Assembly (NCBI GenBank): GCA_013152475.1
Contig: JAADGH010000223.1
Location: forward strand, 1 to 64,000
From: Planctomycetota bacterium
Lineage (GTDB): Bacteria > Planctomycetota > Brocadiia > JAADGH01
Length of the DNA: 64,000 bases
Direction: 5' to 3'
Below are positions 27,201-34,920 of this stretch, piece by piece; the first letter of the stretch is position 1; every line of letters begins with the position of its first letter. Under the pieces are notes generated by a model, which worked only from the letters and a program-made list of their open reading frames with translations, was not told where the DNA came from and made no database searches. The position numbers and the translations under genes are program-made.

Positions 27201-27262
27201 CCGCCACCCTGGTCTTCGTTCCCGTGCTTCGGACATTCCTCTCCCGCCGCTGGCAAGAGTGA
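24221..27262 (+). CDS. RND-family efflux pump permease
   Basis: Proton-driven exporter in the inner membrane, 1013 residues, the family size. The protein starts with the first membrane helix (PIAVILLVVIAAWGGAFALL) and a large periplasmic loop. TM4 carries the proton-relay pair in VGMVVDDAIVVAE, near residues 400-402. The second half repeats the plan, with LVGIAVNNAIVLLDYANR and MTATTTIFALVPVAV. The motif set is of the HAE-1/multidrug-like type rather than a sure metal (CzcA) type, so the substrate is open. It is translated right behind its adaptor and has no partner channel here. Confidence 0.93.
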   Translation: MRKFLQLAMANPIAVILLVVIAAWGGAFALLHLPVGLFPGLDVPVVNVISHYSGAAAEDMELLITRPIEDRIRTIPGVRRVASTSIEGISQVTAEFDWGTRLTDARQLVQAELSSVQGDLPAGVEPRLENIGTTLQEVAGYVAYGGGSPVDLRTAVRMDLASRLMGVEGVSRVEVLGGDEPAFIVQLQPDALARERLTIGDVTAALAKHNLAVAADFMGRGSREYLIRGDSRLQTVEDVLAVPVVADGVRSVLLKDIAAVQRGRAPRHYEVHGNGLPAVAFLVSKQPNASTIDVVHGIDRELDRLKTLLPPGAQIKKFYDQADIVTEARDSLFHDLIIGAILAAAVLFFFMGTFRATLIVTATIPITLLATLGMMQAFGQTLNVITLSALTLAVGMVVDDAIVVAESVVRRLQSGEDRQAASLDGAVEIAGPDVSGTFTTVAAFAPLLFLGGIAGLFVRPFGLVVSVALLASLVVSLSFVPMMFGHTGLTGPRRAIGARLLAWLDRALQRALRFAFAHRVISVLLGILTLGLGGLAAWLGPVSVLPPIDEGAILIEYVMPPGTSLWESNRIGDILERLALSQQDVETVYRRTGSPERGFQIEGVNRGELTIKLAPRSVRTRTAGQVMEGLRNEYGKIPGVAFLYHQPTQEKMDESLSGLPAMFGVTIFGADMSELVSLAAQAEQIMAEDPALTNLVNNTKIKSPQIIVRPDPVELARCGISPRDVFETIQAGRFGVAATTIVRQRQQVQVLVKANSPSDATLDWLEGLAISTPSGQTVPLRQVANIRITHLPAAVTRLNGQREVTILAEVNGSIPAAVDRLRQKFSAIPLPGGYSIAFTGQYQVMKRTVLDFVLVGLAAIMLIYLIMAMQFRSWLQPLILLVTIPVALVGAIVLLAITQVGLDVSVGMGALTLVGIAVNNAIVLLDYANRQVAAGQTISGALQSAVSVRLRPILMTATTTIFALVPVAVNPAVGSRIFQPFAITVIGGLLSATAATLVFVPVLRTFLSRRWQE

Positions 27263-27550
27263 GAAGCGGATTTTCGGGGACGGTCGTTTGGCGGGGCAAG
27301 CCTCACCCTGCACGTCCTCTCTTGGCCGTTCTTTGCGTCTTTTGTATTCTCTGTGGTAAGGTCGGTCCCGTCGAAGACACGCTCAAACTTGTTTGATCGT
27401 GGCACACAATCGTCTGATCCTGTCTCGGTGTTCTCTGTGGCGAACACGTTCGTGGATTCCCGCTCCCGTAACGTAGAAGAGCCTTCCAGACCCTTCCGGA
27501 AGCGGAAAGATGCCGCTTTTATGTTGACGTCCCTATTCCCCCGAAAATTA
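27263..27550. other. Gene-free spacer with repeat-like sequence
   Basis: No gene was found. The stretch holds one copy of the CACGCTCAAAC palindrome (27378-27401) and two phrases ending CTCTGTGG (around 27350 and 27430) that resemble dispersed intergenic boilerplate of the TTTGCGTC...CTCTGTGG kind. The -35 box of the next promoter starts at 27551. Confidence 0.5.
27378..27401. repeat. 24-bp palindrome, CACGCTCAAAC family
   Basis: CACGCTCAAAC and GTTTGATCGTG differ from the perfect copy at 1419-1442 by one base in the right arm. It lies in the spacer between the RND pump and the YihY gene. Confidence 0.75.
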
Positions 27551-27580
27551 TTGGCGATTGCCCGGGGATTGTGGTAAAAT
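27551..27580 (+). promoter_or_regulatory. Sigma-70-type promoter, possibly giving a near-leaderless mRNA
   Basis: TTGGCG (27551-27556), an 18-base spacer and TAAAAT (27575-27580), with an extended -10 TGG. The ATG of the next gene is at 27588, where transcription would begin, so the message may have almost no leader. Confidence 0.6.
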
Positions 27581-27587
27581 TCCGGCC

Positions 27588-29045
27588 ATGAATGCCTTGC
27601 GGCAGTTCTCCAACGACTTCCTGCACAAAGAGCTGGACGAGTTCCCGCGGGGACTGCGGTTCGTCATCAGCCAGCTGCGCCTCTATACCTACATCGGCAA
27701 GCAGCTCTTCCGCGACAACTGCCTGGAGCGGGCGTGCGCCCTGGCCTACACGACGGTCCTCGCCATCGTTCCCGTCGTTACTGTAGCCTTCGCCTTCTAT
27801 CGCTCCTTCACGGGCCTGGAGGGCATCGAGGACATGGTGAAGCAGCGGATGCTCGACTGGTTCCTCGCGCAGTCGCACATTGTGGACACCGTGGGCAAGC
27901 AGGCGCTCCAGCCCAAGGAGCCCCCCAAGGCCCTGCCCGAAGCGCCCCCGGCAAAAGATCAAAACGAAGAGGCGACACAGGAACAAACACAGAAAATCCT
28001 GGAGAACTACGCCGGCGAGATCGCAAGCTGGATCAAAAAACTGTCGGACCAACTAAGCAGCCGCGTGGTGGGGGTCGCGAGCATGCTCTTCCTTGTGTTG
28101 GCGTCGATCTTCCTTCTCAATACCATTGAGGGGGCATTCAATAACATCTGGCACGTGGCGAAGCGGCGGTCCTTTATATACAAAATGTGTATTTTCTGGG
28201 TCATCATCACCCTTGGCCCGGCGTTCATTGGGGCGTCGTTCGTGCTTACGTCCCGAGTGCAGGAATGGTTTGAACTGTGGCCGAAGCTTTCTTTGATCGG
28301 CCGCGTACTGTTCCGGATGCTGCCGATCCTGTCGACATGCGTAGCATTTTTCTTGATGTACGTGCTCATTCCCAATGTAAAGGTCCGGTGGCGGTCAGCC
28401 ATCGCCGGAGCGATCGTGGCCGGCATCTTATGGGAATTCGCCAAGGTGGGGTTCAGTCTGTACGTCACCAAGGTGATGTTCATGTACAGCCAGACCTACG
28501 GCACGCTCGCCTTGATTCCCATCTTTCTCCTTTGGCTTTTTCTGACGTGGCTCATTGTGTTGTTCGGCGTCGAGGTCACCTACACATCGCAAAACTTCCA
28601 CAGCCTGCGCTCGGAGGACCGGCGGGCGAAGCACGGCTCGGCCCCGCCCGAGAGCATCGCCATGCGGCTGGTGCTTCTGGTCGCGAGGACCTTTACGGAG
28701 GGGGGGGAGCAGAAAACGCTCCAGACCATCGCCCGTGAGATGGGCCTGGCGGAGGATGAGGTGCGGCCCATCGGAGATCGCCTCATTGAAAACGGCATCC
28801 TGACCACCACGACCAACGGTCCCGATCCCGTCTTCCTCCCGGCGAAATCGACGGATTCCATTCGCGTCAGGGACGTGATTAAGGCGGCGAGTATGAGGAG
28901 CTCGCAGACGTTCTCCAGCAGAAGAGGCGAGGAAAGACTGAGCGAGCTGTTCAAGGCGATTGACAGCGCGACCGAGAGCCTCATCGGCGACCTGACCTTC
29001 CGCGACCTGCTGGAGAAGCCCAAAGCCCCGCAGGAACCGGCCTGA
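27588..29045 (+). CDS. YihY/BrkB-family membrane protein with a C-terminal winged-helix-like domain
   Basis: Integral membrane protein of the YihY (formerly RNase BN/BrkB) family, whose function is still unsettled. The first membrane helix (CALAYTTVLAIVPVVTVAFAF) follows the family start RDNCLERACALAYT. Further helices include MLFLVLASIFLLNTIEGAFN, CIFWVIITLGPAFIGASFVL and the GTLALIPIFLLWLFLTWLIV block that marks the family. A Pro/Gln-rich loop (about residues 105-135) is longer than usual. From about residue 365 a soluble domain (QTIAREMGLAEDEVRPIGDR) looks like a winged helix. The ATG at 27588 is preferred over an in-frame upstream start at 27558 because the promoter overlaps the latter. 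Confidence 0.88.
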   Translation: MNALRQFSNDFLHKELDEFPRGLRFVISQLRLYTYIGKQLFRDNCLERACALAYTTVLAIVPVVTVAFAFYRSFTGLEGIEDMVKQRMLDWFLAQSHIVDTVGKQALQPKEPPKALPEAPPAKDQNEEATQEQTQKILENYAGEIASWIKKLSDQLSSRVVGVASMLFLVLASIFLLNTIEGAFNNIWHVAKRRSFIYKMCIFWVIITLGPAFIGASFVLTSRVQEWFELWPKLSLIGRVLFRMLPILSTCVAFFLMYVLIPNVKVRWRSAIAGAIVAGILWEFAKVGFSLYVTKVMFMYSQTYGTLALIPIFLLWLFLTWLIVLFGVEVTYTSQNFHSLRSEDRRAKHGSAPPESIAMRLVLLVARTFTEGGEQKTLQTIAREMGLAEDEVRPIGDRLIENGILTTTTNGPDPVFLPAKSTDSIRVRDVIKAASMRSSQTFSSRRGEERLSELFKAIDSATESLIGDLTFRDLLEKPKAPQEPA

Positions 29046-29114
29046 GCCCATCATCCTTCCAGCACTCCATCACTCCAACCTTAATTTGTCGGTCCGGTGT
29101 GCATAATGTATGCA

Positions 29115-30281
29115 ATGAGACGCCGCGACAAAATCCAGGTGCTCGGGCAGTCAGCGCAGTACGACCTGTGCTGCTCGAACCAGTGCCTCGGCCGGCAGGC
29201 CACCGGGGCGCACCGCGTCCGGGGGGAGGTGGGGCGGTGGATCTACCCGGCCGCCATGCCCGACGGCGAGACGATCCTGCTCCTGAAGGTCCTCATGTCG
29301 AATGAGTGCAGGAACAACTGCCACTATTGTGTGAACCGGTGCAGCAATGCCTTCCGCCGGGAGAGCTTTGCGCCTGATGAACTGGCCGACCTTTTCCTGG
29401 AACTGAACCGACGCGACCTGGCCAGGGGGCTCTTCCTCAGCTCGGCTGTGGTTCGCGATGCGAACACCACGATGGACCGGATGCTGGCCGCGGTGGAGGC
29501 CCTCCGCCTGCGGCAGGGATTCAGGGGGTTTATCCATCTGAAGGTGCTTCCCGGCGCGAGCTACGACCGCGTCGAGCGGGCCGCAGAGCTGGCCGACCGG
29601 ATCTCCATCAACCTGGAGGCGCCGAATGCAGAGCGTCTGTCCGCCATCAGCCCCGACAAAGATTTCGACAGCGACCTGGCCGAACGGATCCAGTGGATCG
29701 GGCGACTCGTCGCACGGAAGGATACGAAGGCCAAGGGACACACGACACAGTTCGTCGTCGGCGCGGCCGGGGAGACCGACCTCGAAATCCTCAGGACAAC
29801 CGACGCGCTCTACAAGCGGGTGAACCTGAGCCGGGCCTATTTCAGCGCGTTCCAACCCATTGCGGGATCGCCCCTCGCGGACCAGACCCCCACGCCCTTG
29901 ATGCGCGAGCACCGCCTCTACCAGTGCGACTTTCTGTTTCGGCGGTATGGGTTTCGCTTGGAGGAGATCGCCTTTGACGACTGCGGCCGCCTACCGCTGG
30001 GCGCGGACCCGAAGTGGATCTGGGCGGAGCGGCATCCGGAGTACTTCCCCATCGAGATCAACACGGCCGATCGGACCCGGCTGCTGCGCGTTCCAGGCAT
30101 CGGGCCGCGCTCGGCCCGGCGGATTGTGAAGATGCGGCGAGAGATCCGGTTCGGCTCTCTAACAGACCTGAAGGCGATGGGCGTGGTCGTCCGTCGCGCC
30201 GCTCCCTACCTGACCATCAACGGCAAACGCGCGGGTTCGTCCATGGGCGACCGGCAGCTTCATCTCTGGGAACTTGCATGA
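29115..30281 (+). CDS. Radical SAM protein of the DNA modification/repair-linked family, with helix-hairpin-helix tail
   Basis: Iron-sulfur radical SAM enzyme. The cluster motif C-x3-C-x2-C is seen in NECRNNCHYCVNRC. The family called putative DNA modification/repair radical SAM (TIGR03916) starts in the same way (KIQVLGQSAQYDLCC) and ends with a helix-hairpin-helix DNA-binding part, here INTADRTRLLRVPGIGPRSA. In other bacteria it is encoded next to a uracil-DNA-glycosylase-like partner; none is present here. Start is uncertain among GTG 29097, ATG 29106 and ATG 29115; the last matches the family N-terminus best. The reaction is not known. Confidence 0.85.
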   Translation: MRRRDKIQVLGQSAQYDLCCSNQCLGRQATGAHRVRGEVGRWIYPAAMPDGETILLLKVLMSNECRNNCHYCVNRCSNAFRRESFAPDELADLFLELNRRDLARGLFLSSAVVRDANTTMDRMLAAVEALRLRQGFRGFIHLKVLPGASYDRVERAAELADRISINLEAPNAERLSAISPDKDFDSDLAERIQWIGRLVARKDTKAKGHTTQFVVGAAGETDLEILRTTDALYKRVNLSRAYFSAFQPIAGSPLADQTPTPLMREHRLYQCDFLFRRYGFRLEEIAFDDCGRLPLGADPKWIWAERHPEYFPIEINTADRTRLLRVPGIGPRSARRIVKMRREIRFGSLTDLKAMGVVVRRAAPYLTINGKRAGSSMGDRQLHLWELA

Positions 30282-30297
30282 AAGGCCGAATCGGGGA

Positions 30298-30327
30298 TTG
30301 ACATACATGCACCGGGCTGAGTAAAAT
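30298..30327 (+). promoter_or_regulatory. Sigma-70-type promoter for the HEAT-repeat genes
   Basis: TTGACA (30298-30303), an 18-base spacer and TAAAAT (30322-30327). Transcription should start near 30335, 40 bases before the ATG at 30375. Confidence 0.65.
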
Positions 30328-30374
30328 GATGTTTTCTCAGAACGGCGCCCTGGAGCAAGTCCGGAGGAGAAGGA

Positions 30375-31292
30375 ATGGTCAAAAGCACCCGCCAGGAATC
30401 GGGCGGCCAAGGGACACTGAAGATCGCGCTGATTGCGGTGGCTGCACTTGTGATCGTCGCAGGGGGGGGGTGGTTCCTCTTGCGGACGGTTCGGGTATCG
30501 CGGTACATCAAGGACCTCGACTCCGAGTCGGCAGAGGTCCGTATCGAGGCCGTCCGTCGAATTGCGGAGTATGGGCCCGCCGCCAAGTCGTCGGTGCGGA
30601 AGGCGCTCGGGCAGAAACAGGGGACCGGTCTTGCCATGGCCGCTCTGCTGGCCGGGAAACTGAAGGATCAGGAATCCGTGCCCCGGCTTATCGAGTTGTT
30701 ATCCGACTCGAACGCCAAGGTGCGCGACTGCGCAGCGACGGCGCTGGGCAAGCTGCGGGCGAAGAAGGCAGTGGACGCCCTGGCGAATTGCTTGAGCGAC
30801 CCGGAGGAGAAGGTGCGGCGCGATGCGGCCATCGCACTCGGCCGGATGGGCGAGGCGGGAAAACCCGGCGCGGCGCAACTGATGAAGCTGCTGTCCTCGC
30901 AGAAGGAACCGGCAACCGTGCGGCGTGCGTGCGCAAGGGCGTTGGGGGAGATCGGCGCCGCCGACGCCGCCGGCGTCCTGGTCAAGGCGATCACTCCGAA
31001 GGACGTGGATCTCGTGGCGACTTGCGCCGTAGCGCTCGGAAAGATCGGGAGCAGGAAGGCCGTGAAACCCCTGTGCTCCCTCCTGGCCAGAGGGGCGCCG
31101 GACGAGAAAACCAAGAAATATGACGCGGAGAACGTGCCGCCCAAGATTCGTGTGGCGATCATCGAGGCCCTGGCCAAAATTGGGGATCGCCAGGCCATTC
31201 CGACGCTGAAGATGTGCGCAGACAAGAAGAGGACCATGAGCATCATTGTGCGCGAGGCCGCCAAGAAGGCGCTGCAAGAACTGGGAGAGTGA
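30375..31292 (+). CDS. Membrane-anchored HEAT-repeat protein
   Basis: 305 residues. A single N-terminal membrane helix (about 15-37, LKIALIAVAALVIVAGGGWF) anchors an array of HEAT repeats (for example VPRLIELLSDSNAKVRDCAA, AVDALANCLSDPEEKVRRDA and AAGVLVKAITPKDVDLVATC). HEAT arrays bind proteins; the partner is unknown. GGAGGAGAAGG precedes the ATG. It lies 6 bases before a second HEAT protein, so the two are probably made together and face the periplasm. Confidence 0.88.
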   Translation: MVKSTRQESGGQGTLKIALIAVAALVIVAGGGWFLLRTVRVSRYIKDLDSESAEVRIEAVRRIAEYGPAAKSSVRKALGQKQGTGLAMAALLAGKLKDQESVPRLIELLSDSNAKVRDCAATALGKLRAKKAVDALANCLSDPEEKVRRDAAIALGRMGEAGKPGAAQLMKLLSSQKEPATVRRACARALGEIGAADAAGVLVKAITPKDVDLVATCAVALGKIGSRKAVKPLCSLLARGAPDEKTKKYDAENVPPKIRVAIIEALAKIGDRQAIPTLKMCADKKRTMSIIVREAAKKALQELGE

Positions 31293-31298
31293 GACCGA

Positions 31299-32804
31299 AT
31301 GACCATCGACGGAGCATCCGAGAGATGGCGGGGACGATGGGCGGCGGTGTGCGTCGCCGGATGGGTCCTGCTGTGGACCCATATCATGACACCGGCGCAG
31401 GATATGGTGGAGAACCCGAACAAGATTGCGCGCGTGCTGTTCGATACGCGATGGGACCGACATGCGTTCCAGGATCTCCTCACCGTTCTTCGGAACAAGA
31501 GCAGTAACGACGATGTCCGCGCCATCGTGACCCATCTGCTCGAGGCGGGGCGATACCCGCCCGAGGTGGACAGTGTCATCGACGCCCTCCAGGACAACGA
31601 CTGGCGGATTCGGGCGGCTGCCGCGAAGATTCTCAGTAAGCTCATGTCCGAAATTCGCACGGAATTGCGGGAGGAAGTGTTGCCGCCCACGTTGGAGGCC
31701 GTGAAGGATGACTTCTCTGAAGAGGTGCGAGAAAAGATCGAGCAGCAGTGGTACGATCTCCTCAGAAAAATGACCGCTGAGATCGAGAAAAAGGCCCCGC
31801 CGGTCCTCATCGAGGCATTGAGGGACTCCCACACGGCCGTGAAGGTGCAGGCCGCTTCGGCCCTGGGCGAGATCGGGTCCGCGTCGGCGATCCGTCCCCT
31901 CGTGGAGGCCCTGAAGGAGGGGAACCCCGAGCTCCGGCGCACGGCGGCGATCGCGCTGGGCGGCGTCGGTGATAAGACCGCCGTGCCCGCCCTGATCCGG
32001 ATGCTGAAAGACACGCGGGAAGACATCCAGACGGCGGCGGCGCAGGGCCTGGTGGGCATCGGTCACGATGCGATCCCTGCGCTGATCGGGACGCTCAACG
32101 AAGACAATTGGAGAAGTCGCGAGCGCGCCGCTGGGCTGCTCTCCTTGATCGGCGATCACACGGCCCTCGATGGCCTCGCCAAGGCGATGCAGGACGACAA
32201 CTGGCGCACCCGCACCGCCTCGGCCCGGTTGCTGGGCGAGATAAGCCGGCGACTCATCTGGGATCGGTACGATGACGATGCGATCCCTCAGCTCCTCGAG
32301 ATGGCCACACCCAAATTGAGCGATCTGGCGGAACTGGATACCGAACGCAAGGTGGACATCAAGAAACGAAACAAAGCGCTGGACGATCTGCGAAAGACCG
32401 GAGAGAAGATCGGAGGGCCCGTATTCCTCTCCCTTTTGAGCGCCTTGGGCGATCCGGCATGGGAAGTGCGCGCGACCGCAGCGGAGTCGCTCGGACAAAT
32501 CGGGGCGCGAGAGCCGATCCCCGGAATCGTGCTCGCCCTGAAACACGAGAACGTCGAGCTCCGGACCATTGCAGAGCAGATACGGAAGGTACGGGAAACC
32601 ATCAAGCTTGAGGCCGCCACCGCGTTGAACGGTGTGCTGAAGGACCGGGATCCCAGGGGCGAGGTCCGGGTTCAAGCCGCATTGGCCCTGGGCGCCATCG
32701 GACACTACTCCTCAATGCCGATCCTCGTCAATGCGCTGACCGACAGTGATTCGCGCGTGCGCGATGCCGCGCAGCGGGCATTGAATCAGATCAAAAGCGA
32801 GTAG
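31299..32804 (+). CDS. Exported HEAT-repeat protein
   Basis: 501 residues with an N-terminal signal-like segment (WAAVCVAGWVLLWTHIMTPA, cleavage likely after Ala-Gln near 33). Repeats run through most of the protein, for example VLIEALRDSHTAVKVQAASA, IRPLVEALKEGNPELRRTAA and MPILVNALTDSDSRVRDAAQ. A non-repeat stretch at about 100-165 (EIRTELREEVLPPTLEAVKD) looks helical. It is co-transcribed with the membrane-anchored HEAT protein. It may form a periplasmic scaffold; the ligand is unknown. Confidence 0.87.
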   Translation: MTIDGASERWRGRWAAVCVAGWVLLWTHIMTPAQDMVENPNKIARVLFDTRWDRHAFQDLLTVLRNKSSNDDVRAIVTHLLEAGRYPPEVDSVIDALQDNDWRIRAAAAKILSKLMSEIRTELREEVLPPTLEAVKDDFSEEVREKIEQQWYDLLRKMTAEIEKKAPPVLIEALRDSHTAVKVQAASALGEIGSASAIRPLVEALKEGNPELRRTAAIALGGVGDKTAVPALIRMLKDTREDIQTAAAQGLVGIGHDAIPALIGTLNEDNWRSRERAAGLLSLIGDHTALDGLAKAMQDDNWRTRTASARLLGEISRRLIWDRYDDDAIPQLLEMATPKLSDLAELDTERKVDIKKRNKALDDLRKTGEKIGGPVFLSLLSALGDPAWEVRATAAESLGQIGAREPIPGIVLALKHENVELRTIAEQIRKVRETIKLEAATALNGVLKDRDPRGEVRVQAALALGAIGHYSSMPILVNALTDSDSRVRDAAQRALNQIKSE

Positions 32805-32884
32805 ACCGTACGGCGTGGCGCCCAGGGGACTCGGCCCCGTTCCCCGGCCCCGAAAATCTCTGGTCAACATGTAAGGCGTTTGGT

Positions 32885-34567
32885 GTGTCGATCACCGGAA
32901 TCTACAAAACGCCGCGCAGACTACGGCGGCTGACCCAGATCGCACAGGTCCTGATTCGGCACGGCTTCGGCCATCTGGTCCATCAGCTCAATCTGCAGAG
33001 CTTTGTCCCCCTGCCCAAGCGCGTCCGCGAACCGTCCGCCCCCCCGGAGGGATTCGAGGAGGACGACACGCTGGCCCGGCGGCTTGTGCGGGTCATGGAG
33101 GAGCTCGGCCCCACGTTCGTGAAGCTCGGCCAGCTCCTCTCCACACGTCCGGACATCGTGCCCGAGGACCTCGCCCGCGAGCTGCGGCGCCTTCAAGACA
33201 AGGTGCGGCCCTTCGATGCGAAGGCCGCCGTAGAAATCGTGGAGCGGGAACTGAGCGCGCCGATCCGGGAGAATTTTGCCGAGTTTGAGGAGACGGCCAC
33301 TGCGTCCGGGTCCCTGGGCCAGGTTCACAAGGCCCGCCTGATCGACGGTACGGACGTGGTCGTCAAGGTGAAGCGCCCGGGCATCGAACGAACCATCTTC
33401 AGCGACATAGACCTCTTGATGATGGTAGCGAAGCGAGCCGAGGGGGTGCCCGACCTTGCCATCTTCCGCCCGGTGATGCTCACCGAGGAATTTGGCCGGT
33501 GCATGCGGCGCGAGTTGGACTTTGTGACGGAGGCCAGCAGCACATCCCGGTTTTACGAGCACTTCGGCGAGAAGGATTCGGTCCGAATTCCCAAGGTATA
33601 CTGGGAGTACACAACGTCCAGCGTCCTGACCCTGGAACGGATCGACGGGGTCAGCATATCGGGCCCGGATCGTGTTCGCGAGATGGGGAGCGACCCCAAA
33701 GAGGTGGTGGACAGGATCACGTCGATGTTCATGGAACAGTTCTTCACACTGGGGCTGTTCCACGCGGACCCGCACCCCGGGAACCTGCTGATCGATGAGA
33801 AAGGCCGGATCGGGATCATCGACTTCGGGCTGGTGGGCCATCTGGACTCGGAACTGAAGGGCCAGCTGGCCACTATGTTTATCGCGCTTTCCCGGCGGAA
33901 CTTTGAGGTCGTGGTGGACATCTTTGCCGACATGGGGCTGATCACCGACGACACCAGCTTCTCCGAGCTGCAGTCGGAGCTTGCGGAGCTGTTCGAGACC
34001 TTCTACGGCATCCCCGTCCAGAAGATCGACATGCGCGATGCCTTCTCGAGGGTGATGAGCATCGTGCGGCGGCATGGGATCGTGCTCCCCCGCGACCTGG
34101 TGCTCCTGGGCCGGTCCTTCGTGACGGTGACGGGGCTGGCGCAGATGCTGGACCCGAACTTCAATCTCGCCGACGCCGCCCGTCCCCATGCCGCGGCGTT
34201 GATTCGCGAGCGGCTCTCCCCCACCCAGGTGGCGAAGTCGGTGGGCATGAGTCTGTGGCACCTGTCCAACCTGGCAAGCCAACTGCCCCGCGACCTTCGC
34301 CGCCTCACGAAGCAGGTGCTGCGGGGCAACCTGCAATTGGCCTTTCGCCACGAGGGGCTGCAGGACCTGATTCGGGAGCTGGACCGGACGGGAAATCGGG
34401 TGACGCTGGGAATCATCCTGGCGGCGATGATCGTCGGGTCTTCATTGATCATCGCGAACAAGATCCAGATCTCGGAGATCAGCACACTGGGGGCGGCGGG
34501 GTTTTTCTTTGCCGCCGTTTTGGGGGCCTGGTTAGTGCTTGCAATTCTGAGATCGGGTAGGATATAA
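32885..34567 (+). CDS. ABC1/UbiB-family atypical kinase
   Basis: Member of the UbiB/AarF/COQ8 family, which supports quinone synthesis or lipid homeostasis through an unusual kinase fold. The K-x-G-Q motif is in GPTFVKLGQLLSTRPD, the Ala-rich loop replacement in ASGSLGQVHKARL, the lysine in VVVKVKRPG, the catalytic-loop block in LFHADPHPGNLL and the DFG in GIIDFGLVGHL. Two C-terminal hydrophobic segments (LGIILAAMIVGSSLIIANK and LGAAGFFFAAVLGAWLVLAI) fit membrane attachment. It starts at GTG 32885. No other ubiquinone or menaquinone gene is nearby. Its last bases contain the -10 box of the tRNA-Thr promoter. Confidence 0.92.
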   Translation: MSITGIYKTPRRLRRLTQIAQVLIRHGFGHLVHQLNLQSFVPLPKRVREPSAPPEGFEEDDTLARRLVRVMEELGPTFVKLGQLLSTRPDIVPEDLARELRRLQDKVRPFDAKAAVEIVERELSAPIRENFAEFEETATASGSLGQVHKARLIDGTDVVVKVKRPGIERTIFSDIDLLMMVAKRAEGVPDLAIFRPVMLTEEFGRCMRRELDFVTEASSTSRFYEHFGEKDSVRIPKVYWEYTTSSVLTLERIDGVSISGPDRVREMGSDPKEVVDRITSMFMEQFFTLGLFHADPHPGNLLIDEKGRIGIIDFGLVGHLDSELKGQLATMFIALSRRNFEVVVDIFADMGLITDDTSFSELQSELAELFETFYGIPVQKIDMRDAFSRVMSIVRRHGIVLPRDLVLLGRSFVTVTGLAQMLDPNFNLADAARPHAAALIRERLSPTQVAKSVGMSLWHLSNLASQLPRDLRRLTKQVLRGNLQLAFRHEGLQDLIRELDRTGNRVTLGIILAAMIVGSSLIIANKIQISEISTLGAAGFFFAAVLGAWLVLAILRSGRI

Positions 34568-34568
34568 T
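34539..34568 (+). promoter_or_regulatory. Promoter for tRNA-Thr embedded in the end of the UbiB-family gene
   Basis: TTGCAA (34539-34544), an 18-base spacer and TATAAT (34563-34568). The TAA stop of the upstream gene lies inside the -10 box. Transcription should begin near 34575, about 12 bases before the mature tRNA. Confidence 0.7.
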
Positions 34569-34586
34569 ACATATTGGAGCTCGCGT

Positions 34587-34661
34587 GCCCGCGTGGCTCA
34601 ATGGTAGAGCACGGCATTCGTAATGCTGAGGTTGTCGGTTCAACTCCGACCGCGGGCTCCA
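34587..34661 (+). tRNA. tRNA-Thr (anticodon CGT)
   Basis: Full cloverleaf. Acceptor GCCCGCG pairs with CGCGGGC, the D-arm is GCTC-AATGGTA-GAGC, the anticodon arm CGGCA-TTCGTAA-TGCTG has anticodon CGT, and the T-arm is GTCGG-TTCAACT-CCGAC. The discriminator is T and CCA is encoded. It decodes ACG. Confidence 0.95.
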
Positions 34662-34707
34662 TCCCCCGAAACCCGATACGGTGGGACGCTATCCTGCCGT
34701 TCTTGAA

Positions 34708-34738
34708 TGCCCCGCAGGACCTCATCCTGCAGGGGGCA
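34708..34738 (+). terminator. Strong hairpin after tRNA-Thr
   Basis: TGCCCCGCAGGA and TCCTGC-A-GGGGGCA pair with one bulged A around a 5-base loop. No T-run follows, so it may slow or end tRNA transcription or may be another dispersed palindrome. Confidence 0.35.
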
Positions 34739-34834
34739 GACCGAACGAACAGGGTAAGCCGGCGATAGGCGGGGAGTTTTTCTGCGTCCACGTGCGACGC
34801 ACGGAATTTGTTCAAAAAAAGTCCATATTCTGCC

Positions 34835-34863
34835 TTGACGGGTTTGTTGGAAAAGGCTATAAT
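34835..34863 (+). promoter_or_regulatory. Near-consensus sigma-70 promoter for the lipoprotein-STAS-PilZ/HATPase operon
   Basis: TTGACG (34835-34840), a 17-base spacer and TATAAT (34858-34863). It is one of the two best promoters in the window. It gives a leader of about 50 bases before the ATG at 34921. Confidence 0.8.
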
Positions 34864-34920
34864 CAGTTCGGCATTGGCTATGGGGTGCAGAGAATCGTTT
34901 GGTTATTGGGAGAGAGAGAT

